From: Micractinium sp. NFX-FRZ
Taxonomy: Eukaryota; Chlorophyta; Trebouxiophyceae; Chlorellales; Chlorellaceae
Direction: 5' to 3'
DNA: 25,000 bases
Assembly (NCBI GenBank): GCA_029339195.1
Contig: JAPTJF010000568.1
Location: forward strand, 1 to 25,000
Below, piece after piece: positions 10,217-19,517 of the stretch (position 1 is the first letter of the stretch; every line of letters starts with the position of its first letter). The notes under the pieces are model-generated. The model worked only from the letters and a program-made list of their open reading frames with translations, was not told the origin of the DNA and did not search any database. Position numbers and translations under genes: made by a program.

Positions 10217-11828
10217 CCTGCCGCCCCGGGCCCTGTTGGCAGCAACCCACTTGACAGAATGGTGCAAATGGATGTGGGCAGGCGATCGAGGGGCGAGTGG
10301 GGGTGGGAAGCGGTGGCCGGCCGGGTCGGTTTGGACGTTTGAAACACGAGTTTTGCCAGGCTGGCAGCCGGGCGCTGACAGCAGCTGTCACAGCCGGTGG
10401 GCCGTCCGATGCAATTTGTCGTCTGCCCCCGCTGCGTGGGTTACGTATGTTGCGAGCAGTCAGGGTGCCATTCCAGGTGGCTCCTGCTGCGACGTTGCCT
10501 TGTGACCACTGGCCATTACTCAAATTTAGTCAGCCGGCTGCACCACCAAGCTTGCTGTACGTGTGCCCATTTCCCTTCTCGCCGTCCTCAGGCGCGTTAC
10601 CCTGGGAACGCCATGCTTGCAGCAGTGCAGGCCACCTAGCCCACACGCGTCGCCGCTGCCGCCGCCGCAGCTGCCAACTGGTGCTGCGCTGCCTCTCACG
10701 TGCACCCTGCCCTGCTTGCTTGCTGGCTGCCGAGCCGAGCCTTACACATCTTCACACAACAGATGGGTGTCTGAGTCAAGAAGACAATCTGTTGGGCACT
10801 TCGTTTAGCATTAGCCTTCCCGACCAAGGGCATCGCACACAGTGATGCCCGGCGGCGGCGGCGGAAAGGACCAGGGTGGTGGAAACCCAAAGGCTTGTAA
10901 TTGAGGTAGCACGAGTGCACAGCACTGCCCAGAGAACAGCAAGGTGGTTTGAACGGAAGGAGAGAGGGTGTACGGAGGCCCAGTAGAGGGAGGCATTTGT
11001 GGCAGCAAGCGACAGCAAAACGGCAGCAGGTGGGCCGGGGGCGCTGCCATCAACAGGGGGCGCTGCGTGCCGGCTGCCGCAGTGCACTTCGGTGCCAGCC
11101 AGGCAACAGGTGGCAGCGAAGGAGCGCAGCGCAGCAGCAACAAGGGGTGGGGACAGCGTGGCACACACAGCCCCTGGCAGATGCGGCTCAAAATAAAAGG
11201 ATGCTTCAACAGCGGCAGCTCGTAATGCAGACAGGGTGTAAGCTTCTCGGGTACTGTTGGCTGCTTTGGGCTACTTTGCTGCGGTGGCTGCCTGCCATGC
11301 AAGGTGTTGGGCAACAAGTTGCCAAGGGGTGTGTGGGAGCAAGGGACGAGTGGCGATCTGGCTGGTAGGGAACCGGGTACGTTTGGGGTATGGACAGGCA
11401 TACATCAAGGGTCAAAGGAGTGTGCCAGGGCGCCCTCAGCTTCCAAGCAGTGGTACCAAACACAGGGGCCAGATGAGGGGGGCAGCAAATGTGGGCTAGT
11501 GCAGTGCATGCGGCTGCGCAGGCGCGCGGCTTCTGGAGCGCCATGCGGCGGCAGGGCGATGGTGCCAATCGGGCGAGGCTGGGTAGGGATGCTTGGGTAA
11601 TGCACTCCAGATGCTAGTGGGTGAGTGGGTGGAGGCAGGGTGGCCCTGATGGTTGCATCAGGACCAGGCACGGCAGGGGCAGGAAGGGTGGGGTGGGAGA
11701 TGGCGGGGCACGTGGACCCCGGGGGCGCATCTTGCAGCGCCGCCGCGCGCCTCAACCGACCCTTACCCCCGCGCCTCATGCGCCGCTGCAGCTATGACCA
11801 ACGCCGCAGTCCAGCAAGAAAGGTGGGC
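10217..11828. other. Intergenic region: promoter of the 10216 gene and 3' UTR of the gene ending at 11829
   Basis: I see no credible gene. Scattered open frames lack homology-like features and plausible splice structure. The region lies between two head-to-tail minus-strand paralogues. The part right of about 10742 is probably the 3' UTR of the upstream paralogue, and the remaining 0.5 kb should contain the promoter of the downstream one. Confidence 0.5.
10742..10746 (-). promoter_or_regulatory. Candidate TGTAA poly(A) signal for the gene ending at 11829
   Basis: This is TTACA on the plus strand and TGTAA in the sense of the minus-strand gene. It is the only copy I find between the stop at 11829 and the next gene start at 10216. 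It would give a 3' UTR of about 1.1 kb, long but not unusual for green algae. Confidence 0.35.
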
Positions 11829-14800
11829 CTACTCCTCCTCCTCAGCAGAGAAATCAAACTCGAGCTTGGCGGTGGGCAGGGCGCCGGCAGCCACGACGGC
11901 GCCAGGGGGTGGCACCGAGTACGTCACGCCTGCGGGGCAGGGCGGCAAGGGGAGAGGAGGGGGAAGGGGAGGGAGGGGGGAGGGGGGAGCATGGGGGGAG
12001 GGGGAGTCAGCGGGGGGGGGGGGGGGGGTACATGGGTGAGCGCACGTGAAGCCACTGTGGGCAGCCAGCGAGTGCAGCGCGCTGGGTGGGGCAGGGTGGG
12101 CCCCGTAGGGGAGCCTTCAAGAAGCTGTGCAGGGAGGCCGGGAGCGCGGCGCGATGAGCGCAGCTGAGGGGTGGTTGCCATGAGCCTAGGCGCAGCGCAG
12201 CGGCGAGCAGGCAGTGAGCCCGTGCGGCCCCACGCGGCTTGCCTCTGCTCCTCCCGCCCCCGCCCCCCTGCCCACCCCCTGCCCCGTGCCACACCAGGTG
12301 CAGCCCTCAGCGCACACATGCACACTCTCAGTCGGCAGCAGCTCACCCAGGAGCCCCTTCACGGGAGGCGGCAAGGGCCTCAGGACGGTGATGTACACGT
12401 CCAGCCAGTTGCCGTAGTCGGGGGCAGCCAGCTGCAGGGGCGGGGCGGGGAGCGGCGGGCAGTGGTGCGGGGAAACACACGCGGGGGAGGGGCGGGGGGG
12501 TCAGTTCCGTGCACGGCCAGGCCAGCTTCAGTGCGGCCCAAACTGCCTCCCTGCAACTTGCCCTTGTGCTGGCTCACCTGCCCGGGGCGGGTGGGCACCT
12601 TCTGGACCCCTGCTACGCAGACCGCATTGCATCACTTTGCTACAAACCTGCCTCCCTGCAGCGCGGACTCACTTGTCCGGGAAGGGTGCGCCCTACCGGC
12701 TGCCTGCTATGCCTGCCGTGCAGACTGCACCGCCCCCAATTTGCTACACACCCAATTCGCTGTGTCTGCAGAGAGATATCTTGACCTGGCCCCCCTGCCT
12801 CACCTGCCCTGGGTGGGTGGGCACCTTCTGACCCCCTGCTGCACTCCTGCCTCCCTGCAGCGTACAATGCTGGCTCACCTGTCCTGGCCGGGTGGGCACC
12901 TTCTGGCGGGCCTCGATGCGCATGAGGGGCGACGTGATGCGGATGGCCCACGGCTGGTCCTTCCTCACGTCAACAAACTGCGGCAGGGGGGCGGAGGGCA
13001 GGCAGGGAGGTTTGCAGGGCGGCCGGCGGCAGTGGCGGGCACGGGGGCGGAGGGCAGGCAGGGAGGTTTGCAGGGGGCTGGCATGCCGCCTGCGTGGAGG
13101 GAAACAGACAGCAGGCGGGCAGGTAGGGCGCGCCACAGGCAGGCAGGCAGGCAGGCAGGCAACCGTGCGCCGGCGACCGCATGCCACCAGCCCACCCCCC
13201 TCCTCATACATGCCGCCAGCCCAGCCCAAAGCAGCTGGCCTCTGGCTTGCCTTGACGCTCACGCCCCCGGGCAGTTGGTACGTCTTGCGCGGCCGCATCT
13301 CCTCCCCGCCCGCTTGGGCAGAGAGCTCCCACTCCTTGCCGCCCGCCTTCTTCCTGCCGAGCACAGCGTACACTTCGGCGCCCTCGCCGTTGCTAAAGGT
13401 GATGTCCCGCACAAACGTCTGCTTGCCCACCAACCCGCCGGCCCCGAAGGTGCAGCGCAGCACCGTGCCGTCGCCGGCAGTGATCAGCTTGTACTTGCCA
13501 CCTGGCACGCCCTTGAACATGCGCACCTTCCCTGCAAAGGCGCCAGAAAAGGGGGCGGACAAAAAACCATGGCAGGTTGCAACGAGAGTGGGGCGTGGGA
13601 ATGCCCTTGCCACCCTGCCACCTGGCAAGCATGGCATAATGCCGAGCACAGGCGTGGGCACCAGGCTGCCATCGGAGTGGGGCGCGGGGATGCATGGTGT
13701 CCTGCCCACTCCATTGCCGTGCCCAGCTTCACGCATCTCCCCTTTGCTCACTGCCCGCCCCCCGCCCCACCTCCCCCTGCCATGCTTCCCACTCCCCGAT
13801 GGCCATGCACCTATCTATTACATCACCCCTCCAACCGCTCACCGGTGAAATAGTGCAGGTATGGGTCCCCCCGGATGGAGGCCTTGGCTGGGGGAGGGAA
13901 GGGCGGGCTGGGCGGGCTGGGAGGCGGGCTGGGGGTCGCCAGGGTCGGCCGCTTACTGCGTTGTGTGTGCGAGGGGCAGGGCGGAAGGGGTGAGGTGGGG
14001 TGCGGGGCTGTGACGTGTGCCTGTGACATTGCCCCGCCTCCCGCAGCAGGCAGAGCACGCGCAAGGTGAACACTTGGAGGCGGCCGGATGCTCAGCTCAT
14101 CTGTGCCCCGCCACGTACGCGCGCGCTCAGGGGGAGTGGGTGGGAGGCAGCGAAAGCGCCGTACCCACCGGCACCACATGTGCAGGCAAGGAGGCGCACA
14201 CACGCGCAAGCCGCACACAGGCCCAGCGTGCAAACCGCACACAGGCCCAGCGTGCGGCAGCTCACGGGGACGGGCTGGGGGGCGGGGGAGGAGAGGGGCT
14301 GACCACGATCGGGGGCGGTGGCGACGCGGTGACGACGGGCTTGCGCCTGCGAGCGGCAGATGAGGATTGGGGGTGGCGTCCGGGTGCAGTGTTGGCTGGT
14401 TAGCTGGTGAGCTGACTGCCGGGTGCCGCCGGACCGTTCCGGAGAAGAGCAAGCCAGGCTGGGCCGCTGGGCTGGCCTGTGTGTAGGTATGGTGCCCCTC
14501 TGCCCGCCTGCCTCAGCACATGGCATGCCAGCTGGCAGCCACGGCAAGGCAGAGGCAAGTGGATCGACTCACGGAGGGCTGGAGGGAGGCGGTGGGTTGG
14601 AGGCTGAGGGCGGCGGGGGTGAGACGTCGCGGGTGGTTGAACCTGGCGGCGGGGGGCTGGCAGGAGGCAGCGCCGGTGGGGGGGACAAGTTGCGGGTGGT
14701 AGATGCCGGCGGGGAGGGGGCAGGGGGCGGGGGCGGGGGGCCCACCGTCGTGTTGCGGGGAGTGGAAGGCTTGGTGGGGGGCGGCGGGGATGACGGGAGC

Positions 14801-16637
14801 GCAGGTGGCGGCGGCGAGCTGCATTTGAGCAAATAGGTAGGTAAGTAGAGGCAGGAGCAGGAGGTCAGAGGAGTTCAGTGGAGGGAGGAGATGGCAGGGA
14901 ATGGGGCGTCAGGGGCTGTTCTGGAGCTGATCAAGCCCCCTTGCTGGTAATGCAGGAGCCGGCGGGCTGTAATTGCAGGTTCAGATGGCTTCGTGTGTGG
15001 CTGGGCGCCAGCAGGCCAGCTGCAGGTACTGAAGCGTCTCACCACGAGAGCTCGGGCGGCGGGGGCTGGCAGGAGGCGGGGGGCGGCGGGCTGCAATATG
15101 GGGTGAGGGCACAGGAGCAGAGAAGGTCAGGAGGCACAGCACTCAACACTCGGCACGGAGCGGGTGAGGTCCAGTGCAGGGCGGCTGCGGCTGCGGTTCG
15201 AGGGGTGCCCCCCGCGCAAGTGAGCGGGCACTACAGAGCAAGCGTGCATGCATGCTCTCCTGCCCACGCCCCGAGGGTGCGCTGATCACAGGCGCTGCGA
15301 AGCTCGGGCGGCAAGGCACGTGGCGTGCACAGCGTGCACAGCATGCAGGGCGCTGGGTGCGGCTTCGCGGCTGCAGCCAACTTTTGTGAGCTCAGTGCCG
15401 TGCGAGTCAAGTGGACACTCCAGTGCAGCAGCTGTAAAGGGCCTCACCTGCAGTCGCAGTCGTCGCAGTCACAGTCATGATGGCACCTGTGGCAGTCGTG
15501 GGAGTGCGTGCAGCCGTGGGCGTGGCAGCCACCCCCGCAGGCGGCGCCGTTGCTGATTTCTGTCGTGGTAGTGGTGGTGACAACCTTGCGCCAGCCGCGC
15601 CCGTCCTCCTCCTCCTCCACCTGCGCGCCCGGGGCAGAAGGAGAGGAGAGAGTAAGGCATGAAAAGGCAGCAGGGGTGCTTCATGGGTGACGGCTGAATG
15701 CGTCCTTGTGGGGGCAAGCCCTCAAATCTGTGGTGGCTGCGGCGTGCTGTCCGTTGGCAGGTACAGACGGCCCGGGGGACTGCCCTGCCAGCATTCCCAC
15801 ATGGCAACGTGCATGCAGGCTGCAGCGCCGCAAGCACGCTTCCGTCAAGCCCCACAACCGAATGCTGCGTCCCGGCTCACCGCATCAGCGCCAACGCCGC
15901 CCCGCCCCCACCCTCACCGCAGCCTCCGTGCTTAACATGAGGCAAGTTGTATGCGGGGTGCATATGACTCTACAGCCCGCCTGGCCGGCCGCTCTGCCGC
16001 TCCCCGCTGCTGCCCACTCACGGTTTTGGACTTGTACACGATGTGGTAGCTCTGGTTGCCGGACTTCACCAGGTCTTCCGCTAGGTCGTGCCCAGCCTCG
16101 GCATTCTGCAGCACAATGGAGGTCGCGTCGCTGGTGGCGGCTGCGGGGGTGCCACAAGGGTGAGGGATTGGCAGCGGCACAGGGAGGGACAGGTGAGGGA
16201 TGCTTAATACAGGAGTTTTCTGAAAGCGATTGAAGCTTGCGGGAGATGAGTGCAGGGACCAGGGTTGCCTGTAGACGGGGGTGGCTCTGATGCGCAGCGG
16301 CCCGCCGCCGGCCTGCCGCCGCCGCAGGCGGGGTCTGATTTGAACCTGGCCGTCCACCGCTGCACCCCCGACCGCCCCATTACTAGCGTATTGATGACTC
16401 GTTAGACATGCTTTCTGCTGCGATCGGCACACAGGGTGCTCCGGACCGCCACAGTGCGGGAGCTTGTTCGAATGGGGCACCACGTCCTTGAGGGTCCCAC
16501 ACAATCCCTGACCTCTGCCGCTTGCCGGTTTGGGCATGGTGCGATTGATCTCAACCCCGGTTCTCACCTGCCAGCGTCAGTGCAGCCAGGGCGACGGCAA
16601 GGGCCATCCTCCCCGCTCTGCTGCTTGGGCGCAGCAT
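11829..16637 (-). CDS. Secreted Cys/His-cluster, proline-rich protein with VWD/root-cap-like domain, 11 exons, 471 aa
   Basis: Exons in transcript order: 16568-16637, 16022-16140, 15448-15620, 15043-15090, 14573-14818, 14266-14346, 13843-13955, 13251-13531, 12879-12977, 12347-12431, 11829-11929 (1416 nt with TAG, all phases consistent). Residues 1-24 are a signal peptide (MLRPSSRAGR, then MALAVALAALTLA). Residues 25-82 are a head with an acidic EEEED stretch and a Thr run. Residues 90-119 hold nine Cys and seven His in 30 residues, suggesting metal binding. Residues about 120-265 are a Ser/Pro/Thr hinge. The C-terminal domain, about residues 270-471, starts with RGDPYLHYFTGKVRMFKG and includes GGKYKLI, WLDVYITVL and VKGLLGVTYSV. 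It aligns with the paralogue at 6394-10216, including identical exon lengths of 99 and 85 nt. The 281-nt exon at 13251-13531 corresponds to two exons (201 and 68 nt) of the paralogue. That exon ends in a GC donor (GCAAGC at 13250), or alternatively at a GTGAGC 12 nt earlier. The tiny exon 15043-15090 is supported by splice sites and phase only. Likely an extracellular matrix or wall protein. Confidence 0.75.
12012..12028. repeat. 17-bp poly(G) tract in a G-rich intron segment
   Basis: A homopolymer of 17 G lies within a G-rich stretch (about 11950-12028) of the last intron of the Cys/His-cluster gene. In the sense of the gene it is C-rich and sits upstream of the acceptor at 11930, so it probably serves as a polypyrimidine tract. 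Confidence 0.8.
12544..12906. repeat. Tandemly duplicated exon/intron boundary (about four degenerate copies)
   Basis: The end of exon 12879-12977 with its donor (12872-12906) is repeated in the adjacent intron at 12799-12830, 12665-12699 (weak) and 12571-12605. A shared TGCCTCCCTGCA block lies at 12544, 12649 and 12848. The copies keep the peptide QKVPTRPGQ or QKVPTHPGQ followed by a GTGAG donor. The copy at 12799 would extend the exon by 75 nt in frame. The copy at 12571 would be out of frame and runs into a stop at 12744. Confidence 0.75.
12987..13075. repeat. 33-bp direct repeat, two identical copies, intronic
   Basis: The segments 12987-13019 and 13043-13075 are identical, 56 bp apart, in the intron between the exons 13251-13531 and 12879-12977 of the Cys/His-cluster gene. 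Each contains a GGCAGGCAGGGAGG core, which is pyrimidine-rich on the sense strand. Confidence 0.8.
13136..13161. repeat. Intronic (CAGG)n tetranucleotide microsatellite
   Basis: About six CAGG units lie in the intron downstream (sense strand) of the GC-type donor at 13250. The motif is the same as the one at 4016-4041 in the MSP-Tudor gene. Confidence 0.75.
14211..14255. repeat. 21-bp direct repeat, two copies, intronic
   Basis: The segments 14211-14231 and 14235-14255 are identical, separated by three bases. They lie just downstream (sense strand) of the donor that ends exon 14266-14346 in the Cys/His-cluster gene. Confidence 0.8.
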
Positions 16638-17433
16638 TCTGGCCTGCAGACAAGAGATTATGCGTGCGAGCGAAAGGCAATTGTGCAGGCGGGTTCGCAC
16701 TGGACGAACTAAGGAAGTTGAAATTGAATGGGTCTTTCTACCAAGCAGCGGACGTGTCCAGGTGGCGCACACCTCTCATCAGGTTCGTACACATGCTGGG
16801 TTGCCTACGGTCAGCGGATTGTCAAAGCTGCAAAGCTGGTGGGGCGTTATGAGGTGTCCCCAGGGGTGCAGCTCTGGAGACAAGGTTGATCTTGCCCACT
16901 GGACAGCAGCGGAACCACTGAGTCTGGGGTGTGCCTGCCATTTGAGCCACCGGATGGCCTTGGGTGCACACACGTCGGATCTTGAAGGCATCTCTGTCTC
17001 AGGGTTCAATATGCATATTGAAGAGGAGGGCATGTGGAGCTTCCTTGCGCCCGCCAGGGCATGACCACCGTGTGGGGTGTGACCCGCCGTAACACCCGCC
17101 CGCCAGCATGTTCCGGGGCTCGGCGAGTGGGCTTAGGTGCTGGGGGCGACAGAGTGATGGCTGTTTGTGGCAAAGGGGCTTATGGACACTTGAGGCACTG
17201 CTAATTGGGTTCCCGAGGGCTTGCTGCACATTGGCTAGTGCGGCGCCGGCGGGCGGGGGTGCGCCATGTAGGCAAGCACTTGCAGGTGAAGCAACGGTGC
17301 GCCGCAGCTTTGGTGTGCCACCATCGCCCTTTCTGAACTGTTCTGGGGCTGCCCTTTTGCTGGTTCAACCTTGCTTGCGCGCGAGCGCTCCAGCCGTCTC
17401 CCCGCTGCGCACTCCATCCCACAATCGCCCGCC
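16638..17433. other. Divergent intergenic region (promoters of two genes)
   Basis: About 0.8 kb separates the start of the minus-strand Cys/His-cluster gene (16637) from the chosen start of the plus-strand conserved gene (17434). I see no recognisable coding domain. An open frame with an ATG at 17108 overlaps the 17434 exon but cannot be joined in phase to the following exon through the same donor. Both promoters and the 5' UTRs should lie here. Confidence 0.5.
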
Positions 17434-18526
17434 ATGCTGCGGGGATGCTGCAGTAGGCCAGGCAGCGGGCAGCTGCGGCGGCCGGGGCAGGGCAGCAGGG
17501 TCGCCCAGTGCCACTCACCAGCCGGCCCACTGCGGGTTGTTGCAGAGGTGAGCTGCCGCCGAGCATCTGCATAAAACGGTGGGTGGTCCCCTGTGTCAGC
17601 CGGCACCGCTCTTGTGGGAAGCCTCTGGCCACCGCCGCCACTGGCCGTCGGCAGAGCCTGGCCTGGAGTGCGCAGGCACCACTGATGCGCAGGCACGGGC
17701 AAGAGGTGTGCGCAGCTGCGCAGATAGAGATGCCCGCAGTGCGCCACTGCTCCGTGCATGCCAACCTCCCTCTCTCCCTCCCCTTGCAGCTCGGAGGCCG
17801 GCCCGGCAGCAGCCCCGGCAACAGCAGCGGCGGCAGCGGCGACAAAAACGGCGGCGAGCCGCGCCGCCTGCCGGCATCCTCGGGGCGGCCCATCCCACCC
17901 GGGCGGCGGCGCAAGGCGCGGCTGCCAGGCATGTTTGAGGTGCAGGATGTGTCCCCGCCGCCTCGCTCCCTGGGCATTCATGCCCTGCCGCCCAACACGC
18001 ACAACGGCGACCAGATCGAGGTTGAGGGGGCGGCTTACGTGGTGCAGTGCGTGGTGATGCAGTACAAGCTGGTCCGCGGGAAGTACAGGTGAGCAGGCAC
18101 AGCGGGCAGGCAGGGGACCAGAGAATAACCTGGCCTCTGCACGCCTGGCTGCCTGGCTGGCGGCACATGCTGTGCGGTTGTGCCGGAGTCATCTGATGGG
18201 AGGCGAGCAGGCTGGGAGGCGGGGCTCTGCTCCCAAGGGCTCTGGGAGGCAGAGCGGGCAGGCACATGCTGGCTGATGCCTGCCTGCCGCTGCTGCTGCC
18301 GGCAGCAGCCGTGCAGCAGCAGCCGTATGCACCGCCAGAGGCCAGCCGACGCCTGGATGTTGTTGCCGCCCACCGGTGCGCCTCCCCTCGTCCGCCTGCC
18401 CTCCTTGCGTCCAGGCGGGAGCATGCGCGGCTCGAGGTGCAGGGCACGGGGCGCATGCTGGCCAACCTGTTTTTAGAGGAGCTGTACCAGAAGGGGGAGC
18501 CGCCGGCAGCTTCCGACAGCCTGTAG
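17434..18526 (+). CDS. Conserved uncharacterised protein, possibly plastid-targeted, 3 exons, about 174 aa
   Basis: Exons: 17434-17547, 17790-18088, 18415-18526 (TAG). The phases fit, with donors GTGAGC and GTGAGC and acceptors TTGCAG and GTCCAG. The first 38 residues are rich in Arg, Ser and Gly and nearly free of acidic residues, as in a plastid or mitochondrial targeting peptide; this exon is the least certain part. A charged low-complexity stretch follows. The folded core, from about residue 86 to the end, contains MFEVQDVSPPPRSLGIHALP, NTHNGDQIEVEG, YKLVRGKYRREH and RLEVQGTGRMLANLFLEEL. From memory, plants have similar uncharacterised plastid proteins with a VxDVSPPPR...NTHxGDxIEV core; no function is known to me. 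The gene is divergent from the Cys/His-cluster gene and convergent with ALY/REF. The short beta-rich core with a conserved PPPR and NTH motif could bind RNA or a ribosomal partner, but nothing in the sequence proves it. Confidence 0.65.
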
Positions 18527-19517
18527 CGTGCTGCCGTGAGCTTGTCATCATGGTCAGCTACCAGCTGCCAGCTTGCCCACCAGACCCCAGGTAGCCTGTG
18601 GAGCGACCTGCGTGGTGGCTGACAGTTGGCTCGCCAGCTGGGCCCTGTGCATGGCAGCTGGCGTGTGGGTGTGATCCAGCCTGCGGGCTGCGCCATTGGG
18701 AGGCGTCCGCTGTGCGGCCCAGCCCAGCTCGGCCCCGGCTCCACTTCAGTCTCTCTGGCTTTCATTCCAGTTCCTTCCTCCCCGCTCCTCAGCCATCTGG
18801 CTGTGCTGCCTTGTCTGCAAGTGTCTATGCTGCCTCTTTCCGCACCCTGCCCCCCCACATGTAGCCGTCCCGGCTGCTTAAATCGGACACTGCTGTACAC
18901 TTCACTCCCCTGCCACCCTTATGATGGCCTGCTGATGACCTGCTGCACCCTGCCCCACTTGGCCCAGCCTCTCAGCTTTTTATACATCATCATCCCGCAC
19001 TCATCACCCAACCCAGCCTCAACCCCGCATCTGATTCTATCGCCGCAAGCGCCTGCCTGCGCGCCTGCTGCTCTGAGAGAAGAAGCCGAGTCATCATTTG
19101 TTACAATCTGTGAGCGTCACGCATATATCGTGTGGGGGTGCGGCTGATCTGTTGTGGCCACAAGAGTGCCGGCGGGAGTGGACTGTGGGCGGGCGAGAGG
19201 GAGAGGAACGAGGCAGGAGCAAGCGAAAGCAGGGGGTGGGGAGCAAGGGACGTGGACGGAGCAGACAAGGGAGGCGCAAGGAGCGCGCCAAGGCACAAAC
19301 AGACATTGAGGGCCGGGCCAGAGGGTGGTAAACGGCGAGGGCTGGCTTGAGGTGCGGGGCAGCAGGGCGCAGTTGGCCTGCCCTGCGCGCGGCAGCAGGC
19401 TGGCATGACCACGGGCCCCTCGCGAGTGGGACATGCCAGCAGCACGCAGAAGCTAGGGTGACCTGGGCCGCCGCTCTATAACACCGCCAGCTGCGCCAGC
19501 GCCGGCAGCAGCACTCT
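18527..19517. other. Convergent 3' region between the conserved gene and ALY/REF
   Basis: About 1 kb lies between the stop at 18526 (plus) and the stop at 19518 (minus). It should contain both 3' UTRs. I see no convincing coding sequence. No plus-strand TGTAA was found by eye for the left gene; a minus-strand TGTAA for ALY/REF lies at 19101-19105. Confidence 0.5.
19101..19105 (-). promoter_or_regulatory. Candidate TGTAA poly(A) signal of ALY/REF
   Basis: TTACA on the plus strand (TGTAA in the sense of the minus-strand gene) lies about 410 nt downstream of the ALY/REF stop codon. This is a typical distance and motif for green-algal polyadenylation. Confidence 0.5.

Noticed and set aside
12171..13853. 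Plus-strand open frame of 560 codons
   Set aside because: It runs antisense through several phase-consistent exons of the VWD-like gene and shows no domain of its own.
17108..17551. ATG-initiated open frame overlapping exon 1 of the conserved gene
   Set aside because: Its frame reaches the GTGAGC donor in a phase that does not fit the next exon; the frame starting at 17434 does fit.
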